Of a stretch of DNA of 5,356 nucleotides, positions 1-5,000 are shown in pieces; position 1 is the first letter of the stretch; every line of letters begins with the position of its first letter. The stretch covers positions 1-5,356 of the forward strand of contig JAZQQT010000098.1 of NCBI GenBank assembly GCA_045629205.1, written 5' to 3'. The stretch comes from JAZQLP01 sp045629205 (GTDB lineage: Bacteria > Bacillota > Clostridia > Oscillospirales > UBA644). A program made the position numbers and the translations under genes. Below the pieces are notes generated by a model. The model ran no database searches, was not told the DNA's origin, and worked only from the letters and a program-made list of their open reading frames with translations.

Positions 1-1008
1 ATCACGGCGTCGCTTGCCGATGCCGGTGTGTCCTGCTCGATTTTTTCGGATATTTCTTCCGAGCCGAATCTTACCATCATCGATGGGGGCAGAAAAGCAC
101 TGACAGACTGCAACGCCGACGCGATCATCGCGCTCGGAGGCGGTGCGGTCATGGATTCCTGCAAAATGATTGCCGCCGGGGGCAGACTCCGGAAGCGGAA
201 ATCAAAATCTCTGCTCAAAAAATTCCTGTTCGTCAAAAAGAAAACGCTGCCGATTCTCGCGGTCCCGACAACTGCCGGAACCGGTGCCGAGATCACCGTC
301 GGCGCGGTCGTGACGAATGACAAAGGAAGCAAAGGGTCTACTGTTGTCGTGGGGCTTGACGTCAGAGCCGTTATTCTGGACAGCGAGCTGACGATCAAAG
401 CCCCGAAGGGCATCACCTGCGCCTGCGGAATTGACGCTTTAAGCCACGGGCTGGAAGGTGTTGTGGCACCCGTGCGGGTTTCGGACGGTGATATGCAAAA
501 AAGCATGGAGTGCGTGAAGCTCGTGCTGGAAAACCTGCCCGTTCTGATCCGCGCCCCCGAAAACATCGAAGCACGGCAGAATATGTGCCTCGCCGCCCAC
601 TACGGCGGGAACGCCATCAACAAACAGCTTGCCGGATACGTTCACGCGTTCGCCCACTCGATCGGCGCGAAATACCACATCCCACACGGAAACGCGATTG
701 CTTTGTCACTGCTGCCGGTGATGAAAGCGCAAAAAGGAAAATGTCAGAAACGCCTTGCCGCGCTCTCCCGCCACTGCGGGCTCGCGGACGGTTCCGTAAG
801 CGATACCGACGCTTGCGGCAAATTGCTGGAAGCAATCAGCGAATTGATCGACTTGTGCGGATTTGAGAGCAAAAAAGAGTTTATCCCCAAAGAGGATTAC
901 AAGCCGCTTGCCCGCGCGATCGCATGGGATTCGATCAACTACACCCCGCCGATCGTGATGTCGGACAAACAAATCTATACCGTTCTTGATGAGATCAATC
1001 GAAAGTGA
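1..1008 (+). CDS. Iron-containing alcohol dehydrogenase (5' end beyond window)
   Basis: This is a group III, metal-dependent NAD(P)H alcohol dehydrogenase that should interconvert an alcohol and its aldehyde in the cytoplasm. The frame is open from base 1, and the residues before the GTG at 28 (ITASLADAG) fit the family's N-terminal nucleotide-binding half, so 28 is not the start. About 335 codons are present against roughly 385-400 in typical members, so some 50-60 residues lie off the left edge. Counting from base 1, the nucleotide-binding GGGAVMD is at residues 46-52 and PTTAGTGAE at 89-97. The four expected metal ligands are D145 and H149 in GIDALSHG, H215 in GYVHAFAH and H229 in HIPHGNA, all intact, so the enzyme looks active. 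A short basic, Lys/Arg-rich stretch (about residues 62-81) sits before the PTTAGTG loop. It ends 6 bases before the aldehyde dehydrogenase gene, which implies co-transcription. The substrate cannot be told from the sequence. Confidence 0.95.
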   Translation: MTASLADAGVSCSIFSDISSEPNLTIIDGGRKALTDCNADAIIALGGGAVMDSCKMIAAGGRLRKRKSKSLLKKFLFVKKKTLPILAVPTTAGTGAEITVGAVVTNDKGSKGSTVVVGLDVRAVILDSELTIKAPKGITCACGIDALSHGLEGVVAPVRVSDGDMQKSMECVKLVLENLPVLIRAPENIEARQNMCLAAHYGGNAINKQLAGYVHAFAHSIGAKYHIPHGNAIALSLLPVMKAQKGKCQKRLAALSRHCGLADGSVSDTDACGKLLEAISELIDLCGFESKKEFIPKEDYKPLARAIAWDSINYTPPIVMSDKQIYTVLDEINRK

Positions 1009-1011
1009 GGG
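1007..1011 (+). promoter_or_regulatory. Ribosome binding site deciding between tandem ATGs
   Basis: A GAGGG element overlaps the TGA stop of the alcohol dehydrogenase. It lies 3 bases before the ATG at 1015 but 6 before the ATG at 1018. The second ATG is therefore the better-spaced start, which shortens the product by one residue. The overlap with the upstream stop suggests translational coupling. Confidence 0.55.
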
Positions 1012-1014
1012 ATA

Positions 1015-2433
1015 ATGATGTACACCGAACAGGAAATACACAATATCGTCGAACGTCAGCGCGCGTTTTTCAGAAGCGGAGAAACGCTGGATGTTTCGTG
1101 GCGTATCGCACAACTGAAAAAACTGAAAGCCGCCGTCCTCGCCCACGAGGAAGAATTTGAGGCGGCACTGTATGAAGATCTCGGAAGAAGCCGTGTCGAA
1201 GCATATCTTTGCGATGTCGGACCGATCATCGTCGAGATCAACGAAACGATCAAAGGATTGCGCAAGTGGGCAAGACCGGAAAGGCATTACAGCGGACTGA
1301 TGTGCTTCCCGAGTACTTCCACAAAGGTCTATAAAATGCCTTACGGCGTAACGCTCATCATCAGCCCGTTCAATTTTCCGATTCTCTTGACCCTCGGCGT
1401 TCTGCTCGCAAGCATTGCGGGCGGGAATACGGCGGTCATCAAAACAAGCTCCAAATCGGCGGCTTGCACCGAGGCGCTGAAAAAGTTCATTGCCGAAACC
1501 TTCGACGAAGAGTACGTCGCGCTGATCGACGGCGGACACGACATCGCCGACCTCTGCCTTGCCGAGCGGTTCGATAAGATCTTCTATACCGGCTCGCCGA
1601 ACGTAGCAAAGCACGTGATGGCGGAGGCGTCGAAGAATCTGACACCCGTGGCACTCGAGCTCGGCGGAGAGACAGGCAACTGGTGCCTTGTCCGTGCTGA
1701 CGCGGATATCAAAGACGCCGCGCGGAAGATCGCCTTTTTCAAGCTCTGCAACGCGGGGCAGATCTGCATCAACATCAATCAGATCGCCGTTGCCGAGGAG
1801 ATCGCCGACGATTTCCTTGCCGCGCTGAAAGACGAATTCATCCGGCAGGTAGGCGAGCACCCGGAGGAGAACAAAGAATACCCGAAGCTCATCACCGCGT
1901 CTGTCTACGATAAATGCGAAAAGATCACGGACGAATACCGCGACCGCGTGTATTTCGGCGGAAAAGGGGTCAGAGAAACGCAAAAGTTCTCGCCTACCGT
2001 GCTGTATCCGATCGACAAGAACGACGAGATCGTACAGCACGAGCTGTTCTGTCCGATTCTGCCCGTCGTTCCTTTCAAAGACGGCGAGGTCGATGAAATT
2101 CTTGACGTCATGGCAAGAAGAGAGCATCCGCTGGCACTTTACCTATTTACAAAAGACAAGAAATGGGCAAACCGCGTGATGCAAACGCAACAGTACGGCG
2201 GCGGGTGCGTCAACGAAGTCTGCGTCCACATGATGGTCAAGGGTGTGCCGTTCGGCGGCACGGGACACTCCGGCATGGGCGCGTACCACGGCGAATGGGG
2301 CTTCCGCGAATTTACCCACCCACAGACCGTTCTGACAGGAAAAACACATCTGAATCTGCCACTCCGAGAGCATCCTTACGGCGGTAAAAACGAAAAAACA
2401 AAGATGAAACTGCTGAAAAAGTTTGAAAAATAA
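1015..2433 (+). CDS. ALDH3-like NAD(P)-dependent aldehyde dehydrogenase
   Basis: This is a full-length (472 aa) cytoplasmic aldehyde dehydrogenase, closest by eye to the class 3/fatty- or coniferyl-aldehyde branch, which is short (about 450-490 aa) and oxidises aldehydes to acids. Numbered from the first Met, the oxyanion Asn is N120 in SPFNFP, the cofactor Lys is K143, the FTGS-type loop is YTGS at 191-194, the general base is E215 in LELGG, and the catalytic Cys is C251 in NAGQIC. The C-terminal cofactor glutamate is E343 in HELF, and PFGGTGHSGMG is at 412-422. Two motif departures stand out. The usual KPSE is KTSS, and the Gly of the usual EIFGP is Cys (C346). Neither removes a catalytic residue. 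The ATG at 1018 is better spaced from the ribosome binding site than the ATG at 1015. The gene probably works with the upstream alcohol dehydrogenase on a shared aldehyde; a detoxifying or fermentative role is inference. Confidence 0.93.
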   Translation: MMYTEQEIHNIVERQRAFFRSGETLDVSWRIAQLKKLKAAVLAHEEEFEAALYEDLGRSRVEAYLCDVGPIIVEINETIKGLRKWARPERHYSGLMCFPSTSTKVYKMPYGVTLIISPFNFPILLTLGVLLASIAGGNTAVIKTSSKSAACTEALKKFIAETFDEEYVALIDGGHDIADLCLAERFDKIFYTGSPNVAKHVMAEASKNLTPVALELGGETGNWCLVRADADIKDAARKIAFFKLCNAGQICININQIAVAEEIADDFLAALKDEFIRQVGEHPEENKEYPKLITASVYDKCEKITDEYRDRVYFGGKGVRETQKFSPTVLYPIDKNDEIVQHELFCPILPVVPFKDGEVDEILDVMARREHPLALYLFTKDKKWANRVMQTQQYGGGCVNEVCVHMMVKGVPFGGTGHSGMGAYHGEWGFREFTHPQTVLTGKTHLNLPLREHPYGGKNEKTKMKLLKKFEK

Positions 2434-2488
2434 AACGCGTCCTTTTCCATGGCAAAAGGCAAAGATTATCTGAAGCGCAAGGAGTATT

Positions 2489-2914
2489 ATGAAAAAATTC
2501 TTTTACAATCTGAAATATAAAATACAGGGTTTTATGCAGGGACGCTATGGGAATGATGAACTGTCTCGCTTTATTTCAATAATAGCATTCATATTTTTAT
2601 TGCTTGCTTGTTTTATTCCGAAATCAGGTCTGCTTTCAGTCATCGCCTTACTGCTTTTAATACTGTCATGCTTACGCAGTCTGTCAAAGGATTACAAAAA
2701 ACGCTACGCCGAGCGGGACAAATATCTTGTAATACGAAAGAAAATAAAGCAAAAAATCAACCTTATCAAGAGTAAATGGCGTGAAAGAAAAACGCATCGC
2801 TATTACAAATGCCCGAATTGTAAAGTTGCGCTCCGTCTGAAAAAACCCCAAAAAAACAAAACCATAACCATTACATGTCCGCAATGCAAAACAGAATTCA
2901 GCAGAAAAACATAA
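2489..2914 (+). CDS. Two-TM membrane protein with C-terminal zinc ribbon
   Basis: This 141-residue protein has no function I can name. A basic, aromatic N-terminus (residues 1-28, with FMQGRYG) precedes two predicted membrane helices at about 29-44 and 47-63. A strongly basic linker (about 66-105) follows, then a C4 zinc ribbon: C108 and C111 in CPNC, C130 and C133 in CPQC, spaced like a rubredoxin-type knuckle pair. The short turn between the helices (PKSG) suggests a hairpin with the zinc ribbon on the cytoplasmic side. The start is fixed by AAGGAG four bases upstream. The gene ends 9 bases before the DnaJ-domain gene, whose ribosome binding site overlaps this stop. I recall the same pair side by side in other Clostridia, but this is from memory. 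The basic linker and zinc ribbon could bind nucleic acid or partner protein; this is inference. Base composition is visibly lower in GC than the upstream dehydrogenases. Confidence 0.88.
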   Translation: MKKFFYNLKYKIQGFMQGRYGNDELSRFISIIAFIFLLLACFIPKSGLLSVIALLLLILSCLRSLSKDYKKRYAERDKYLVIRKKIKQKINLIKSKWRERKTHRYYKCPNCKVALRLKKPQKNKTITITCPQCKTEFSRKT

Positions 2915-2923
2915 GGAAAAAGC

Positions 2924-3664
2924 ATGATAAAAGATCCTTATCGGGTTCTCGGGATTTCACCTGATGCAACACCCGAAGAAATAAAACGGGCTTACAGACG
3001 AAAAGCAAAAGAAGTTCATCCCGACCTGCATCCTGACGATCCTGAGGCAACGCGGAAAATGAATGAGGTTAATGAAGCGTATGATATGCTTCAGAATCCC
3101 GACAAATACAGAGCCAAACGAGAGCAGGAAGCCCGCGGATACGAACAGCAATCAAATTATTCTCAATATCGCGGATATCAGTATTACGGAAATCGGACCG
3201 GTGATTTTTCCGACTTTGATTTCGGTGATTTTTTCGGATATACCGCAGAAAGATATTCTGCAATACCTCAGCCGCAGTCCGGTGACTCACAGGAAATCAT
3301 CCGTGCGATCCGTGCGGTGCAAAACAGACAATACGCGGAAGCAATTTCCGTATTATCACAAATCACGGTAAATGACAGAAATGACCGTTGGTATTATATC
3401 AGCGCATACGCATACAACGGTCTCGGAAACATCGCGCAGGCAACGGAATCAATCCGAAAAGCGATCCGGTTAAACCCCGGGGACGGAACCTACCGTCAAT
3501 TCTATCGGGAAATATCTCATGGTGCGAGAAACACACCCGGTTCATATAACACGGGAAGAACCGCTACACTGCGCAGTTTTATTATAAGGATCATAATGGG
3601 AATAATCGGATTTCGTTTATTTTCAGTAATTCTTCAGTTTTTATTCTACGGTCTCGGAAGTTAG
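2924..3664 (+). CDS. J-domain protein with TPR-like repeats and C-terminal membrane segment
   Basis: This 246-residue protein begins with a J-domain (about residues 4-67) carrying the intact HPD tripeptide at 32-34, the loop that stimulates DnaK ATPase activity. A Tyr/Gln-rich and Gly/Phe-Asp-rich linker (about 70-120, with GDFSDFDFGDFFG) resembles the G/F region of DnaJ. Residues about 122-197 form helical TPR-like repeats (RQYAEAISVL; ISAYAYNGLGNIAQATESIRKAIRLNPGD), a likely protein-binding module. The C-terminus (about 218-243) is hydrophobic and probably a tail anchor or reentrant segment. The zinc-finger and C-terminal substrate domains of true DnaJ are absent, so this is a type III J-protein recruiting DnaK to a specific, unknown membrane client. 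The ATG at 2924 is preceded by AAGGA within the stop of the zinc-ribbon gene, implying coupled translation. The J-domain is certain; the TPR and anchor calls are by eye. Confidence 0.92.
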   Translation: MIKDPYRVLGISPDATPEEIKRAYRRKAKEVHPDLHPDDPEATRKMNEVNEAYDMLQNPDKYRAKREQEARGYEQQSNYSQYRGYQYYGNRTGDFSDFDFGDFFGYTAERYSAIPQPQSGDSQEIIRAIRAVQNRQYAEAISVLSQITVNDRNDRWYYISAYAYNGLGNIAQATESIRKAIRLNPGDGTYRQFYREISHGARNTPGSYNTGRTATLRSFIIRIIMGIIGFRLFSVILQFLFYGLGS

Positions 3665-3674
3665 GTCCTTTTTT

Positions 3675-3736
3675 GTTACCCGGAAGCCGCAGAAACCGTT
3701 ATTAAGGTAAGATAAGGGTAACTATCGTCTTACCCT
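3675..3736. repeat. Competing GTTACCC/GGGTAAC inverted repeats
   Basis: GTTACCC at 3675-3681 is the exact reverse complement of GGGTAAC at 3716-3722. The same right-hand segment also pairs locally: AGGGTAA (3715-3721) with TTACCCT (3730-3736), giving a 7-bp stem and 8-base loop. GGTAAGA (3706-3712) matches TCTTACC (3728-3734). The pairings exclude one another. The elements lie just after the DnaJ-domain stop codon; whether this is a 3' UTR fold or a degenerate repeat is unknown. Confidence 0.5.
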
Positions 3737-3766
3737 CGAACCGTGCCTTAGAACGAAGAAAAACGC

Positions 3767-3813
3767 AAAAAAACACCCCGAGAACATTCAGTCCGAAGAG
3801 CTCCCGGGCGTTT
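3767..3813 (-). terminator. Probable intrinsic terminator for minus-strand transcription
   Basis: Arms at 3771-3782 and 3801-3813 pair over 8 plus 3 base pairs, separated by a small internal loop, with an 18-base hairpin loop. The A-C mismatch seen in the + strand version becomes a G-U wobble in minus-strand RNA. Reading minus, the stem is followed by seven T (A tract at 3767-3773) and then GCG and more T. On the + strand only short, broken T runs follow, so the minus orientation is favoured. It would end the transcript of the gene at 4008-4259 after a long 3' UTR. Confidence 0.55.
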
Positions 3814-3935
3814 CTGTGTTTCAGCGGCAAAACGCCGACCGGAGCGTTATTCAATTCAAAACCGCTTCAAGTCCCTCAACAAAAAAACAGATACATGAAA
3901 GTCACAGCCGCATAAGAAAGTATTTCGGCAAAGCG

Positions 3936-3986
3936 AAATCCGCCGAAAAGAGATCGTTTGTTCTCTCTTCGGCGGATTTTTCTTTT
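3936..3986 (+). terminator. Strong intrinsic terminator
   Basis: Arms 3936-3953 and 3962-3979 form a stem of 17 pairs out of 18 (one A-C mismatch), including AAATCCGCC with GGCGGATTT, and close on an 8-base loop. On the + strand it is followed by TTTTTCTTTT, counting the last stem bases. Reading minus, the stem is followed only by TTTCGCTTT, so + is the better direction. It probably ends the zinc-ribbon/DnaJ transcript some 270 bases after the last stop codon. Confidence 0.8.
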
Positions 3987-4007
3987 AACTCGACAAACTG
4001 AAGCTTC

Positions 4008-4259
4008 TTACTCTTCCGCTATTTCCCCATGAACGTGGACCCTGCATTCATCAGGACACATGGCATCAAAGCATTTTGCCTTGCCCGTTCCGTAATCAAG
4101 AACAGCGCCATTTTTCAAGGCATACACAGACGGATAAATACAATTCCATAATTCATGGCATAGAGGAGGACATAAGTCGTCGACTATAAATATGTCGCCG
4201 CTTTTTACATATCCGCATCGGCATCTGCTTTCTGTTATTGTCAGTCTGACTTTGCTCAT
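4008..4259 (-). CDS. TIGR04076-type small Cys-rich protein of unknown function
   Basis: This 83-residue soluble protein starts MSKVRLTI and matches, from memory, the uncharacterised TIGR04076 family, through VDDLCPPLCHELWN, IYPxVYALxNGAxLDYG and CFDAxCPD. It has eight cysteines (13, 15, 30, 34, 40, 63, 68, 72) and three histidines (35, 75, 77). The CPPLCH and CPDEC groups could bind a metal or form a redox site, but no function is established that I know of. The ATG at 4259 is chosen because GGAGG lies 5 bases upstream. A near-consensus promoter lies further upstream, with its -35 box covering the TTG at 4322 that would begin the longest frame. The predicted transcript start is near 4287, so the longer protein cannot be made from this promoter. 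The length equals that usual for the family as I recall it. The gene appears monocistronic; a GTGAAATA repeat array lies directly behind its promoter. Confidence 0.9.
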   Translation of the reverse strand: MSKVRLTITESRCRCGYVKSGDIFIVDDLCPPLCHELWNCIYPSVYALKNGAVLDYGTGKAKCFDAMCPDECRVHVHGEIAEE

Positions 4260-4264
4260 AAAAA

Positions 4265-4269
4265 CCTCC
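4265..4269 (-). promoter_or_regulatory. Ribosome binding site of the TIGR04076-type gene
   Basis: GGAGG on the minus strand lies 5 bases before the ATG at 4259. It decides the start in favour of MSKV over upstream in-frame codons. Confidence 0.85.
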
Positions 4270-4293
4270 GTCAAATAATAATTTGTCGGACTC

Positions 4294-4322
4294 ATTATAC
4301 CCAATAATTGATTATCGTTCAA
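4294..4322 (-). promoter_or_regulatory. Sigma-A-type promoter, TTGAAC-17-TATAAT
   Basis: Reading the minus strand, the -35 box TTGAAC (4317-4322) is separated by exactly 17 bp from a perfect -10 box TATAAT (4294-4299). Transcription should start near 4287, giving a 5' UTR of about 28 bases that holds the GGAGG. The spacer contains a small dyad, ATAAT-CA-ATTAT (4304-4315), which might be an operator but is AT-rich enough to be chance. The -35 box directly touches the first GTGAAATA box of the neighbouring repeat array. Confidence 0.8.
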
Positions 4323-4453
4323 GTGAAATATCGGCTATGCCGATGTGAAATAACACCTCGTTCCTCGGCGTTGTGAAATATTGCTTTGCAATGTGAAATG
4401 AAATAAATCCACCCACGCCCGCAGGCACTTCACACGCCGCAGGCGTATTTCAC
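4323..4453. repeat. Modular GTGAAATA hairpin array (MITE-like)
   Basis: GTGAAATA occurs at 4323, 4345 and 4373, with GTGAAATG at 4393, and the inverted form TATTTCAC closes the array at 4446-4453. The ends are thus 8-bp terminal inverted repeats of a 131-bp unit. Each gap holds a small hairpin: ATCGGC/GCCGAT (4330-4344), AACACC/GGCGTT with one A-C mismatch that becomes G-U on the minus strand (4352-4372), and ATTGC/GCAAT (4380-4392). ACGCC/GGCGT is at 4434-4446. A near-copy of that last unit, ACGCCCGCAGGC (4415-4426), precedes it and is followed by CTTCAC. No target-site duplication is obvious. I recall similar GTGAAAT-spaced hairpin arrays in intergenic regions of Clostridia. It has no coding potential. 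Confidence 0.75.
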
Positions 4454-4471
4454 GCGGATCTATCAAAAAAA

Positions 4472-4966
4472 TTACTTGATTATATCAAATAGTATTGTAT
4501 TGTCACCATTATTCATAATTGTTACAGATTCTATATATGGAATCAATTGGTCACGTTTTGCAGATATATAGTCTTCTTTTATCGGATATTTTTCTTGTAA
4601 AACTTTATTGATATTATAATATTCTTCGCGAGAATCTATTCCAACATAATACACACATACATCTACTATTGTTTCATTATTATCACCCATAATAAAATGT
4701 GCAGGATAAATCAATGTGGAACTATCTCGCCAATCATCACACCATGAATCATTTTCAACTCCAAATATTGCACAAATTTCAGAAAAAGTAACACCAGGTT
4801 TTATAAGGTCTCGGTAGTGTTCTATCGAAGCATTCCAAAATGTTTCATCTTCTGATTTTTGCTCTGGGGTATTATTTGGACCTTTTTGTTCAGTCGAGAT
4901 GGAACAGGCAAGAAGATGTAATAACATAAAATAAATAATTAATAATATGATAGTTGTTTTTTTCAC
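4472..4966 (-). CDS. Putative lipoprotein, uncharacterised (possible BamE/SmpA-like fold)
   Basis: The chosen start is the GTG at 4966, giving MKKTTII... and 164 residues. The in-frame ATG at 4975 abuts its AAAGG with no spacing, whereas the GTG lies 9 bases beyond it. A classic lipoprotein signal follows: two Lys, a hydrophobic core (about residues 4-19) and the lipobox LLAC with Cys21, so the mature protein should be lipid-anchored on the outer face of the membrane. Residues after Cys21 form a polar, Thr/Glu/Lys-rich tether (to about 42). A compact domain contains KPGVTFSEICAIFGVEND, reminiscent of the 'GMs..eV...lG.P' helix of BamE/SmpA-like lipoproteins, followed by strands (TLIYPAHFIM; ETIVDVCVYYVGI). 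This fold suggestion is by eye only. The composition is far more AT-rich than the left half of the window. It lies 34 bases after the broken HWYRQ gene on the same strand, so the two were probably co-transcribed. Confidence 0.75.
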   Translation of the reverse strand: MKKTTIILLIIYFMLLHLLACSISTEQKGPNNTPEQKSEDETFWNASIEHYRDLIKPGVTFSEICAIFGVENDSWCDDWRDSSTLIYPAHFIMGDNNETIVDVCVYYVGIDSREEYYNINKVLQEKYPIKEDYISAKRDQLIPYIESVTIMNNGDNTILFDIIK

Positions 4967-4975
4967 TGTAAACAT

Positions 4976-4980
4976 CCTTT
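4976..4980 (-). promoter_or_regulatory. Ribosome binding site favouring the GTG start of the lipoprotein
   Basis: AAAGG on the minus strand directly touches the ATG at 4975, which is too close to serve it, but lies 9 bases before the GTG at 4966. The GTG start also places two lysines directly after Met, as in typical lipoprotein signal peptides. Confidence 0.5.
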
Positions 4981-5000
4981 CAATATATATAACAAAATTA

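Larger units (their letters stand above)
3665..3935. other. Non-coding convergent intergenic region
   Basis: About 270 bases between the + strand DnaJ-domain gene and the minus-strand gene ending at 4008 hold no convincing coding sequence. The 61-codon frame beginning with GTG at 3816 has no ribosome binding site, resembles nothing, and runs through a terminator hairpin. The stretch contains a cluster of mutually complementary TTACCC/GGGTAA segments (3675-3736) and a hairpin suited to minus-strand termination (3767-3813). I see no clear promoter, so a dedicated small RNA is not supported. Confidence 0.6.

Noticed and set aside
510..866. A + strand frame of 118 codons inside the alcohol dehydrogenase
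   Set aside because: It is Arg-rich and low in complexity, typical of an off-frame reading of a GC-rich gene; the overlapping frame has all four metal ligands.
706..2127. A 473-codon open frame on the minus strand opposite the two dehydrogenase genes
   Set aside because: It mirrors the codon bias of genuine enzymes on the other strand, has no recognisable motif or ribosome binding site, and crosses the boundary between two real genes.
2441..2459. CCTTTT/AAAAGG hairpin with CCATGG in the loop, between the aldehyde dehydrogenase and zinc-ribbon genes
   Set aside because: The stem is only 6 bp and AT-rich and no T-run follows, so it is not a convincing terminator. Read-through into the zinc-ribbon gene remains possible.
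2957..3371. Overlapping frames on both strands within the DnaJ-domain gene
   Set aside because: They are shadows of a gene whose J-domain with HPD is unmistakable, and they have no start signals of their own.
3895..3915. A short ATG-AAA-GTC...TAA reading as a six-residue leader peptide before the terminator
   Set aside because: It has no ribosome binding site, no run of regulatory codons and no downstream + strand gene to attenuate.
3816..4001. A 61-codon + strand frame starting with GTG
   Set aside because: It has no ribosome binding site or recognisable motif, and it runs straight through the terminator hairpin at 3936-3986.
4323..4453. The GTGAAATA array as a CRISPR
   Set aside because: The boxes are only 8 bases, the gaps vary between 12 and 20 bases and are self-complementary hairpins, and no cas gene is present.
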